From: Sediminibacterium sp.
Lineage (GTDB): Bacteria; Bacteroidota; Bacteroidia; Chitinophagales; Chitinophagaceae
Assembly: GCA_017537025.1 (NCBI GenBank)
Contig: JAFWCB010000005.1
Span: forward strand, 186,001-250,000
DNA: 64,000 bases
Direction of reading: 5' to 3'
Under the pieces are notes generated by a model, which saw only the letters and a program-made list of their open reading frames with translations, was not told the origin of the DNA and did not search any database. Each line of letters opens with the position of its first letter. Position 1 is the first letter of the stretch. A program made the translations under genes and the position numbers. This document shows positions 41,920-50,669 of this stretch, piece by piece.

Positions 41920-44094
41920 ACTCAAGGTAAAGTTTCTACCGTCTGAAGGCCAGATGCCGGGTCCCGGATATAAGAGTGGCCGTTTGGTAAAATACTGTAG
42001 GTTCCCCATATTGTTCAAATTGAATTTTATGTCGGCCCTTTTACCCAAGCTGTATCCCGCCGACATATCCCAAAGTGCATATGCGGGAACCAACCCCACC
42101 GCGCCAGTTCCGGGCGCTGGATCTTTTGTATTTAATGCATCAGCATAATTTTCTGACACATAACTATAATTTACTGAAATGAAATAACGCGCAGTCTTGT
42201 AACTGATGCCATTTCTACTGGTGAAATCCGGAGCCGACTCTACTTTATTTCCTTGAATGTTTACATTGGTACTTCCTTTTTTGGCCGATCCTTCCGTATA
42301 GATGGCTTTCATCCATGAATTGGAGCTGAATACCTGAATTCTTGTTTTCTTACTAAGCCAAAACTCTTTCTGAATAAGCATTTCTAACCCGGTTGCTAAT
42401 GAGTTACCGGTATTGGTTCGATAAGTATATACATCGTTTGTTACAGCATCTGTTTGATAAAGGGTACCAAATCGATTTTTGATTCGTAAAGCAAAAGCAT
42501 TGATATCCCAGTTCCATCCACCTATATTTCCCCGGATACCTGTTTCCGCATTATAACCACTTTCGTCTTTAATAGCGGGATCCACTCTTTCATAAACAGA
42601 TGCAGGAATCAGGTCCTTGAAAATCATTGGGCGATAGGAACTAGATACCCCGCCATACCATTGTATTTGATTGCTGATTTTATACTCCCAGCCTACTCCC
42701 CATAAAAGAAACTGATGGCTGATATTTACAGGGATCTGGTTTTGCGGATAATAAACAATATTGCCACTCAGTTTAGTAAGCCCAGATTCCAATCTTACGC
42801 CGCCAGTAATCGTTAATCTTTTATTCCATTCTAATTTATGTTCCGAAAACAAAGCCAGATTTTCTGTATGAAAATAAAGGTCTCTTCCCCAAATAGGATT
42901 TACCAATGTGAGGTTATAATCACTGCCATTCGTGCCTTGCCCCAGTTGTTTTCGGTTCAACTCATTATGCATATACTGTATACCCATACTTAACTGTTGA
43001 AACTTATTCAACCACTGGAATTTTTTTGAAACTCGCCACTCTACTGTATAACTATTGAAAAAATCTATGTCTACTTGCCGATTATTATAGGCTCCTGTAG
43101 AAGTGTTGATGCTGTCTTTGATGTTCGCTGTCTTATCAAATTGTACACTATTCCGGCTACCGAGCACAGCAGATACAGATAAGGAAAAAGCAGTACTCTT
43201 ATCGGGGTTCCAAAAGATTTGTACGGAAGGAATATTGATTATAGGACTGTAATAGTTACGGGTACGAGTAGCCTGTCGTGGATTTATTGCGTACTGGCTA
43301 TCATTCAGCGGGCCGGGAGAGCGAAACTGATAACCGTTTCTAGACCATTCCATCCGGATTCTCCATTTTTCAGAAGGTGTATATTGAAGCATCAAGCTTT
43401 GTGCATCTCCTGAACTTGATTCTGCATCTCTATATCCTGCCCTTTCGCGCATATGTACATAACCGGTATAGGTCCATTTTTTCCACTTGCCGGATATGCT
43501 GTAAAAGGCACTGCGCATCTGGTAAGAACCTAGGCTATGTATAAGGTCGGCATTTATTTTTTTACTACTATCCGGTTGCTTACTTATAAAATTGATCATA
43601 CCTCCAAACTGAGCACCATATTGTAATGAGCCGGTACCTCGCACAATTTCTATACGCTCTATACTTTCTAATGGCATACTAAAATGACTTGCCGGATAAG
43701 CATACATATCCGAATTGGTAATGATGCCGTCTTTACGCATATTGAATTCCCAAGAACGATGCGGATCAAGACCCCTTGCGCCAATATTGATCTGATTTCC
43801 TGCTCCATCCATATCGTAAACAAAAACACCCGGCACGGTTGCAAAAATCTGTCTGGCATTTTTACCAGCTATATCGGCACTACTACCTGAGAGTTTAATT
43901 TGTTCTGTTTTTTTACCACTGAACATATAGTTCCCGGAAGGTTCATTCACCCAAGATCTTGTTTGCTGCGACGATATTACCCGTACACTGTCTAGCCAAC
44001 GAACTAGTATAGTATCTGATTTATTCAATTGCTGTGCCTGAGCAATAGATATTGTACTGCCTATTCCGATAAGAAACACATGTAATGTTCTCAT
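41902..44094 (-). CDS. TonB-dependent outer-membrane receptor (FecA-like)
   Basis: The ATG at 44094 gives a signal peptide (MRTLHVFLIGIGSTISIAQA); an ATG 9 bp upstream is possible. The plug domain has QIFATVPGVFVYDMDGAGNQ, INIGARGLDPHRSWEFNMRK and SIERIEIVRGTGSLQYGAQF. The 22-stranded barrel ends with NFTLSLGLHF, a proper terminal aromatic. FecA-type receptors import iron complexes, but the ligand is unknown. No N-terminal carboxypeptidase-like domain of the SusC type is present. It heads nothing: on the minus strand it is the last gene after two PAP2 proteins and a barrel protein. Confidence 0.88.
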   Translation of the reverse strand: MRTLHVFLIGIGSTISIAQAQQLNKSDTILVRWLDSVRVISSQQTRSWVNEPSGNYMFSGKKTEQIKLSGSSADIAGKNARQIFATVPGVFVYDMDGAGNQINIGARGLDPHRSWEFNMRKDGIITNSDMYAYPASHFSMPLESIERIEIVRGTGSLQYGAQFGGMINFISKQPDSSKKINADLIHSLGSYQMRSAFYSISGKWKKWTYTGYVHMRERAGYRDAESSSGDAQSLMLQYTPSEKWRIRMEWSRNGYQFRSPGPLNDSQYAINPRQATRTRNYYSPIINIPSVQIFWNPDKSTAFSLSVSAVLGSRNSVQFDKTANIKDSINTSTGAYNNRQVDIDFFNSYTVEWRVSKKFQWLNKFQQLSMGIQYMHNELNRKQLGQGTNGSDYNLTLVNPIWGRDLYFHTENLALFSEHKLEWNKRLTITGGVRLESGLTKLSGNIVYYPQNQIPVNISHQFLLWGVGWEYKISNQIQWYGGVSSSYRPMIFKDLIPASVYERVDPAIKDESGYNAETGIRGNIGGWNWDINAFALRIKNRFGTLYQTDAVTNDVYTYRTNTGNSLATGLEMLIQKEFWLSKKTRIQVFSSNSWMKAIYTEGSAKKGSTNVNIQGNKVESAPDFTSRNGISYKTARYFISVNYSYVSENYADALNTKDPAPGTGAVGLVPAYALWDMSAGYSLGKRADIKFNLNNMGNLQYFTKRPLLYPGPGIWPSDGRNFTLSLGLHF

Positions 44095-44107
44095 AAAAGT
44101 CAATTAA

Positions 44108-45655
44108 TTAATTCGCACCATCTGTTTTTCCCCGCGCCACTGCAAAATCACCTACTTTTTTGCCCTGTGTAAGCCCAACCTCGCAATCGCTTCGGTAATG
44201 AAGAGCGCCATATATCCGGGATATAGAAGCCTCCTTTGCCATTTCATTGTAATCGTTGGCTTTTGCCGGATTGATATAGCTTAATACCGTTGCCGCTGCA
44301 CCACTAAAAGTAGAGTGTCCGGAGATATAGGCCGGAAAATTGGGAACACCGGTATTTGTTTTAATAGACGGATCCATCTGTGATGGTCTGGGGTTAAAAT
44401 AGTAGTTCTTAGTATCCCAACAAGAAATCCCAGCATCCATAATAGCCATGTTGAGTAACGCCATATTTCTGGCCCAACGTACTTCACTAAAATTAAGCCC
44501 TACAAAATCATCTGCAGCAACCGCATTCCAATGCCCGGGAGGAGTATAGGTTCCTACACCATCAGCCCAAAATGCTACAATCCTTTTTTGCTCACGGGTA
44601 ATATTATCTGCAAAACTTTTAACTTCAGCTAATTCCTTCTTGAATTGATCTGAATTGACAGAAGGCGGTGCGGGCGGACGAATAGCGATAGTGGTTAAGG
44701 AATCGAAGAGGAATGGACGAACACGACCAAAAAAAGGCAACATGGGTGGGCGTCTTGGATTTTCCAAACTAATCCATGGTGTTTCTCCTGTTGCTGCAGT
44801 TGTAGATTCTAAAGCTGCCCACTGAGCGGGTGTTCCAACAGCCTTACCCATATTATCATTAGCTGCCCGTGCAATTACTTTTGTAGCCACTGCCCTTCCT
44901 AAATTTTCGCCAGCATCCATATCGCTTCTGGTATTCATCCCCGCTATAATGCGATATAACTTATGCTCATCTGCCTTTTGTTGAATATAAGCAGCATCAG
45001 CAGGAAATAACAACTTCAACATTTCAACTGTAACGGCATACACCGTTGCATCTTCACTCGGGTAAGCTGCTAAGTCGCTGGTTGGTACTAAAGGTTTAAT
45101 AGCGGCATCTACCTTATATGGCGCCACTCTATTATATTGACGTTTATAAAAATACGCTGCTACTAAGGCATCATATTGCGCAACAGCTACATAAGCATAG
45201 GCACGGGCTGCATATGGTGGGTTAGCGAAAGGGAATTGCGGATAACTGAAAGGATTAGCAGCACTTGGTATTGGATAAGTACCATCATCGTTTTGATAAG
45301 GTGGCAAATTGTGCTTCGCCACTAAAGCTCTCATAATTTCATTCCAACGCAGCACGGCACCCGCACTCCAATAATTGATGATCTCTTGTTGTGACGGTGT
45401 TATATTTTGTTGATAGCCTTTGATCTCATTAAGTTCACGCAGGTATGCCGCATTAGTGGTAGGTAAGGGTGCTGCTAATGGAAACTCATTAGGTGCTGCA
45501 AGTAGTACCGGTTTCCAATCGCCTGCATTCAAATCTATATTAGTAGGATTTAGGGAAGGGTATCCTTTACTACGATCATCTAAGCTTTGCTTACAACTAC
45601 TCAATAAGAGTATCGAAATAGTACAAGCAGTTATATAATTATTTATAATTTTCAT
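44108..45655 (-). CDS. Vanadium haloperoxidase-like PAP2 lipoprotein, all motifs intact
   Basis: This 515-residue protein has a lipoprotein signal (lipobox SSC near residue 21). The C-terminal third carries the vanadate/phosphate site: KNYYFNPRP (K-x6-RP), PAYISGHSTFSGA (SGH) and SRIYGALHYRSDCEVG (SRx5Hx3D). The family includes vanadium-dependent haloperoxidases and bacterial acid phosphatases; which activity applies is unclear. It is one of three paralogues in the window (also 46617 and 54037) and the only one with all three motifs complete. It lies 13 bp upstream of the receptor start. Confidence 0.85.
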   Translation of the reverse strand: MKIINNYITACTISILLLSSCKQSLDDRSKGYPSLNPTNIDLNAGDWKPVLLAAPNEFPLAAPLPTTNAAYLRELNEIKGYQQNITPSQQEIINYWSAGAVLRWNEIMRALVAKHNLPPYQNDDGTYPIPSAANPFSYPQFPFANPPYAARAYAYVAVAQYDALVAAYFYKRQYNRVAPYKVDAAIKPLVPTSDLAAYPSEDATVYAVTVEMLKLLFPADAAYIQQKADEHKLYRIIAGMNTRSDMDAGENLGRAVATKVIARAANDNMGKAVGTPAQWAALESTTAATGETPWISLENPRRPPMLPFFGRVRPFLFDSLTTIAIRPPAPPSVNSDQFKKELAEVKSFADNITREQKRIVAFWADGVGTYTPPGHWNAVAADDFVGLNFSEVRWARNMALLNMAIMDAGISCWDTKNYYFNPRPSQMDPSIKTNTGVPNFPAYISGHSTFSGAAATVLSYINPAKANDYNEMAKEASISRIYGALHYRSDCEVGLTQGKKVGDFAVARGKTDGAN

Positions 45656-45660
45656 GATTA

Positions 45661-46605
45661 TTATTTTTTATCGGTTGTTTCACTTTTCTTCTTCTTATTA
45701 AAGTCGATAATATAAAATACTCCGGCACTTATACTTGTTGTTTGCCCTATATTTCTACCGGCAACTGTAAACATAGTATTAGCAATAAGGGAGAGTTGTT
45801 CTATTTTAGGTACGGTATATTTTATGTTCGCACCAATCTTTGTTGCATTCATCTGATTGCTTGGGAAAGGCATATTATTACGCGTAATATCAAAACCGCC
45901 ATTGGTTTGCCAGATATCGGCAACGCCCTCTGCAATTAATCTTGAACTTCTATAACCCGCGCGAATATTGTAGTTAACCGTATTAGGCATCCACACTTTA
46001 TTGGTATAATGCATTTCGGTTGTATAGTAAGCGGTTCTATCAATAGTGATATTACTTCTCAAGGCATAAGCTGCCGAAGCAGTAACAAATAAGTTTTTTA
46101 CCTGATAATCAACCATTACTCTACCGGTAGCATTAGTACTTCGAAGGCCTATTGAAAGCGGCAAAAAATCGGCAACATAATTTGATGCAGGTGTGGAAAA
46201 ACCTCCCAAAGCATATAATGAAAAAGTGCCCTTTCCTACTTTTTTCTCAATGGGCATCCATTTCGCCATTAAAGAAAAATCTTGAATCCCTTTTTGTCCG
46301 GCTAATGTTCCTGCAGAAGCTTTGGTAGTGATATAGGGTAGTGAAAATAAAATATTTAGATTATCCTTAACCCCATAATTACCCATGATACCAATCATTT
46401 GGCTACTTACGGTTCCTAAGTTTTGGTTATTTCTGTGAAGGGTACCTTCCCAATAATAATCCCATTTACTGCTTGTATACATTAAACCCCCGCAGAAATT
46501 ATTTTTAGTCATCATAATGGCATCCACATCTGTTTGGGCAGAAGAGGGTAGCATGCGTAAGCATATAGAAAGACATAAGAATGCCTTTAAGCAATAATGT
46601 TTCAT
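45661..46605 (-). CDS. Outer-membrane beta-barrel protein
   Basis: This 314-residue protein has a signal peptide (CLKAFLCLSICLRMLPSSAQ). The mature part is made of amphipathic strands such as DNLNILFSLPYITTKASAG, GTFSLYALGGFSTPAS and QTTSISAGVFYIIDF. It resembles transporter-like barrels of the MetA/phenol-degradation type. Lying 5 bp upstream of one PAP2 gene and 11 bp downstream of another, it probably works with them at the outer membrane. Confidence 0.7.
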   Translation of the reverse strand: MKHYCLKAFLCLSICLRMLPSSAQTDVDAIMMTKNNFCGGLMYTSSKWDYYWEGTLHRNNQNLGTVSSQMIGIMGNYGVKDNLNILFSLPYITTKASAGTLAGQKGIQDFSLMAKWMPIEKKVGKGTFSLYALGGFSTPASNYVADFLPLSIGLRSTNATGRVMVDYQVKNLFVTASAAYALRSNITIDRTAYYTTEMHYTNKVWMPNTVNYNIRAGYRSSRLIAEGVADIWQTNGGFDITRNNMPFPSNQMNATKIGANIKYTVPKIEQLSLIANTMFTVAGRNIGQTTSISAGVFYIIDFNKKKKSETTDKK

Positions 46606-46616
46606 TAGTTAGTTTA

Positions 46617-47942
46617 TTATTTCTTCATTTTCAAACGGTCTACTATCAGTGTTCCCACTTTTCGACCAATCTCTGTGCTAACAATACAGGAGTTGTGAAA
46701 ATGTAAGCCGCCATAAAACCTGGCCCAGTTATTTTCTTCAGCAGCATGCCTAAAAGAGCGGAAAGATCTATTAGCAATACCAAATTCTTTTTCGGTAGAA
46801 TCGGTATAACTAAAATTATCTCCAAAAACACTTGTAAGTGCTTCTGCGGCAGCGGAAGAAATAGTTGAATGTCCGCATGTATATTCAGGGAAGGCCGGTG
46901 TTTGTAAATAAGGCCTCCAATTGATATCTATATACTTGTTGATCACTGTTTCCGGGCGGGCTGTATTGTACTTATACTTTACATACCAGCATTGTATGAA
47001 TCCATCGAATAAAGCAATGGCTGTTTTAGCTACTGCATATACGGTGGTATTGTAATCGGCTTTTGCTTTTTGGGCAGCAATACCCACCACACTCATCCAA
47101 TGACCCGGTGGTGAGAATTTTTTACTACCATACATTACATGGCCGGTTACATTCATTTTGAAAGGATTATCGTCCCAAAACTCCGCCATATGGCGTTGAT
47201 CCGGTGTAAGGCTATCAACTGCATTTTTAATGGCAGCTACCTCTTGATAATACTTACTTTTTTGATCTGTAATATTAAAAGCTGGTGGTGGTGCAGGTTG
47301 ATAAATACCGGCACTATCAATAACCATCGGTCTTATTTCTTTCCAATGTGGTTCTGCAGCAGAGGCATATAAAGGTGGTGTAGGAACCCATCGGCCGGGT
47401 ACATCCATTACTGTATACCTTTCTGCAGTACGTGTTTGTAAATAATTATCTTTTTTACTCCAGCGAATAATTTGCATACTGATACTATCTGCAAAAGCAA
47501 TAGTATTTTTTTCAGTAGCGCTGGGAAGTCCTTTATCTCTCGCAACTTGCAGTATACTGTCTTTATACAGTTTCATACTCCCTTCCGGAAAAGTAACAGC
47601 TTCGCCCACTTTTATATAGGCTAAGAGAGCCGCTAATTCAATATCTGTTTCGGTTGTAACAGGTAAACTACTAATTTTTTGTAACCCATGGAGCTGTCCG
47701 GCTAAGGAATGATATTGTTCCGGAAAGCCTGCTGCCACAACCTCATAAGCTGCAATAGCTGCATACGCGTAGTTCCGTGATGCTACCATCGGCGGAAAAT
47801 TATTCCCCATTACAACTGTATTCAATTCATGAACCGTTGCACTAAATAAAGAAGGGTTATGCAGATAATTTTTATACTCGTTACTGTTTTTGCAAGCGTG
47901 GATGCTCACAATCAAAACAGTCCCAAACAGGAACTTTTTCAT
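46617..47942 (-). CDS. Vanadium haloperoxidase-like PAP2 lipoprotein with altered motif 3
   Basis: This 441-residue paralogue of 44108 has a lipobox IHAC near residue 17. The site motifs are KYKYNTARP (K-x6-RP), EYTCGHSTISSA (CGH instead of SGH) and ARFYGGLHFHNSC. In motif 3, SR is changed to AR and the last Asp to Ser, while the vanadate-binding His is kept. This may alter or weaken catalysis. It is first in the run 46617, 45661, 44108, 41902 on the minus strand. Confidence 0.82.
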   Translation of the reverse strand: MKKFLFGTVLIVSIHACKNSNEYKNYLHNPSLFSATVHELNTVVMGNNFPPMVASRNYAYAAIAAYEVVAAGFPEQYHSLAGQLHGLQKISSLPVTTETDIELAALLAYIKVGEAVTFPEGSMKLYKDSILQVARDKGLPSATEKNTIAFADSISMQIIRWSKKDNYLQTRTAERYTVMDVPGRWVPTPPLYASAAEPHWKEIRPMVIDSAGIYQPAPPPAFNITDQKSKYYQEVAAIKNAVDSLTPDQRHMAEFWDDNPFKMNVTGHVMYGSKKFSPPGHWMSVVGIAAQKAKADYNTTVYAVAKTAIALFDGFIQCWYVKYKYNTARPETVINKYIDINWRPYLQTPAFPEYTCGHSTISSAAAEALTSVFGDNFSYTDSTEKEFGIANRSFRSFRHAAEENNWARFYGGLHFHNSCIVSTEIGRKVGTLIVDRLKMKK

Positions 47943-47990
47943 GTATATTAAGAAAATAAGAGATGATGATTAATGCTTAATGTACCAGCA

Positions 47991-48554
47991 TTAAACCTGT
48001 GGCGGGCGCTCTAATAATTTGCGATGGTCGTCACCCAAATATAGATTATTACTCACATACCAAATATGCTCCTGTACATCACACCTAAACTGCCAAGAAA
48101 AAGCATGATCGTTGGTGAAATCGGATAATGAGAGCTTTGTTATGGATGGGTGAGAACTATTAGTTTTTTTAGCGCTATTATTATTAGCTGTAAAATCATT
48201 CGCTAAGCGAAAGAATTCATCACGGGCATTACGAATATTGGTTTTCGCAATGTTTGGTGTATAGTATAACTCTAAATAATCTTGATAAAACCGGCGCTTC
48301 ACATAGTTATAAGTAATACCATTTACTTCTATGCTACCGCTAACTGTTTCAAATTCTTTGCTGCTGGTACCATAGGGCAAACTCATCGGTATTTTAACAT
48401 AGAGTAGATTAGATTCCTCATATTGATTATCGTATAATGCCTCCTGCATAGCTATCTCAGCTTTTTGCTCTAAGTAGCTAGTAAGCACCCGATACCCCCC
48501 CCATGTAAAGAGAAGAACGGCAAGCATTAATATGGTAATCACCCTTTTCAACAC
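47991..48554 (-). CDS. Periplasmic membrane-anchored protein of unknown function
   Basis: This 187-residue protein starts with one hydrophobic segment (MLKRVITILMLAVLLFTWGG) and then a periplasmic part with KIPMSLPYGTSSKEFETVSG and EVNGITYNYVKRRFYQD. It recalls a Bacteroidota family of short anchored proteins found near TonB receptors, but no named domain is certain. It lies 17 bp downstream of the GH65 gene and may be co-transcribed with it. Confidence 0.65.
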   Translation of the reverse strand: MLKRVITILMLAVLLFTWGGYRVLTSYLEQKAEIAMQEALYDNQYEESNLLYVKIPMSLPYGTSSKEFETVSGSIEVNGITYNYVKRRFYQDYLELYYTPNIAKTNIRNARDEFFRLANDFTANNNSAKKTNSSHPSITKLSLSDFTNDHAFSWQFRCDVQEHIWYVSNNLYLGDDHRKLLERPPQV

Positions 48555-48571
48555 TACTAAAATAGGATTTT

Positions 48572-50599
48572 TTATTTAACTACAAATGTTTTGTTCTCCA
48601 AGCCTATGCCTGTTAGGGTTAACTTTTTCCAATGCTTGGGCAGAGCAGATTTTATCTGGGTAATACCAGAAGGAGTAATTTCTAAACCCCCAAAACCCAT
48701 TAGTAGACTTTGTAAAATACCCCCCGCCCCCGTAGCAAAATAAGGATTTGTTCCCCCCTTCGTTTCAGCAATAACACGCAAGGGTGGATTTAAGTTTGGA
48801 ACATACGCATCCTGAAAGAAATGAAAAGCTTTATCCCCATCCCCTATTCTCGAATACAATAAAGCAAAGATGGCCTGCGTCATAGCCGGTGTACCCTCTG
48901 TTGGCACGCGGGTTTCATAATATTCAAGGTCTTTTTTAATTTGCTTAGGATCGCTCACTTCTTTGAGTGGATACGCCAACAAATTAACATCCCCTTGCTT
49001 AATCCCTTCTCCATTATAAGTAGCATGCTCTCTTGTTACCCCATTATCTAACTTAAGAATGGGAATATTCTGTGCCACTACTTTCCAATCGGCATTAGGC
49101 TTAATGCCCAATAATGCGGCCGCATCAGTTGCATAATTCAATACCGCTTTAGCGGCGGCATTTGTCCATGCATTATTATCTACATTCTCGGCCCATTCAT
49201 CGGCAGCCACCACATTTTTTATATCAAATTTTCCGGGTCCGTTTCTTTCAACCCTGCTAGCCCAAAAATCTGCTGTTTCTTTCAATATAGGCCATCCTTT
49301 TTCGCGCAGCCAATCTTTATCTTGTGTTACACAATAATAATTCCATGCAGCCATACCAACACATGCAGTAATATGATGTTCGAAAGGGCCACTCAATGCC
49401 CATACCGGTGTTTCTTCAACCCCGGTTCCGGCACTTTCCCAGGGAAACATAGCTCCTTTATACCCATGATTAAAGGCATTTTTTTGAGCTGCACCTAATC
49501 GCTGAAACCTATATTCTACCATACTCTTAGCCATTTCCGGATGCAATACTAATAATGCCGGATACATCCATAATTCAGTATCCCAAAATACATGTCCATT
49601 ATATCCTAAGCCACTCAACCCCATAGGAGAAGGACTCATATCACTCCCTTCACGAGTAAAAGAATACAAGTGATATAACATACTTCTGATATCCTGCTGC
49701 GATTGTGGATCTCCTTCAATCTGAATATCACTTTTCCATAATTGCGCCCATGCCTTTTGATGAAATGCCAACAACCGATCACGCCCTTCCAATTTGGCAA
49801 AAATGGTCATACGCTCTGCCTCATTCAAAGGATCATCGTGGTGTGCACTTGTAATAGAAGTTCCGGCAATAGAAAAGCGATAAGACTCCCCGGCTTTTAG
49901 TTTTTTGCTAAACTTCATTAAGTGCATGTTATTATCCCACATTTCATGAATTACTCGGGGCTCTGTACCATGCAGCTCCGTAAATAAAAAAGTATTGGAA
50001 GCACACATCAATAATTTGCCGGTAGGGCTCTTCGCTGAAGACGTAAGCAGGCTAATAGTTACATGAGGTCTATCTATTTCATTGTAATAATTCTGAACAT
50101 CTTTTAAAGCATCCGGAGCCTCCATTACACTGGCTGCATTGATAGCTATATCTTTCTTTGGTGTAAGGGTTACATCCATTAAAACGGTAAAAGGTAAATG
50201 GCGCAGGGAGTAATAGGTATAACTGATAGTGGCTTTATCACCATAATCAAAAGAACAAGTGAAAGATGCTTTCTGCATATCCAGCTCCTGCTTCATATTT
50301 TGCACATCAGCCCCTGAAATAGATTTTCCATCTATACCCAGCTGCATATTCAGCAGGTTAAAACTCCGCAGGAAATTACTCACCCTACCCCGTCCATACA
50401 AATCATAAGCGCCCGCCAATACCACATCTTTAACTTTAAAAGGCTCCGGGGATGATACAATACCGATCATACCGTTTGCAACTGTAATACCATAATAATT
50501 AGCGGAATTGATATTGTTGGTGGTTATTTTCCAAGGGTCTTGCGCCAATAGAGCTACCCCTAAAAAAAGCGCAGAACAAAAGGCTAACAATCGTTTCAT
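48572..50599 (-). CDS. Secreted GH65 family glycoside hydrolase or phosphorylase
   Basis: This 675-residue protein has a signal peptide (CSALFLGVALLA). The GH65 barrel is marked by SGLGYNGHVFWDTELWMYPA, FPWESAGTGVEETPVW, and the general-acid region DEWAENVDNNAWTNAAAK; TEGTPAMTQAIFALLYSRIG follows. The family includes trehalose, maltose and kojibiose phosphorylases and acid trehalase or kojibiose hydrolases. Export to the periplasm and the DEW (not DEY) active-site variant favour a hydrolase. Divergent from the FG-GAP gene at 50670 with a short shared gap. Confidence 0.85.
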   Translation of the reverse strand: MKRLLAFCSALFLGVALLAQDPWKITTNNINSANYYGITVANGMIGIVSSPEPFKVKDVVLAGAYDLYGRGRVSNFLRSFNLLNMQLGIDGKSISGADVQNMKQELDMQKASFTCSFDYGDKATISYTYYSLRHLPFTVLMDVTLTPKKDIAINAASVMEAPDALKDVQNYYNEIDRPHVTISLLTSSAKSPTGKLLMCASNTFLFTELHGTEPRVIHEMWDNNMHLMKFSKKLKAGESYRFSIAGTSITSAHHDDPLNEAERMTIFAKLEGRDRLLAFHQKAWAQLWKSDIQIEGDPQSQQDIRSMLYHLYSFTREGSDMSPSPMGLSGLGYNGHVFWDTELWMYPALLVLHPEMAKSMVEYRFQRLGAAQKNAFNHGYKGAMFPWESAGTGVEETPVWALSGPFEHHITACVGMAAWNYYCVTQDKDWLREKGWPILKETADFWASRVERNGPGKFDIKNVVAADEWAENVDNNAWTNAAAKAVLNYATDAAALLGIKPNADWKVVAQNIPILKLDNGVTREHATYNGEGIKQGDVNLLAYPLKEVSDPKQIKKDLEYYETRVPTEGTPAMTQAIFALLYSRIGDGDKAFHFFQDAYVPNLNPPLRVIAETKGGTNPYFATGAGGILQSLLMGFGGLEITPSGITQIKSALPKHWKKLTLTGIGLENKTFVVK

Positions 50600-50669
50600 A
50601 AATGCTTATTTTGCAAGTTATACAGAGACTCAAATCTATCCATAAAAACTGGAAGAGAAATACTTGCCC

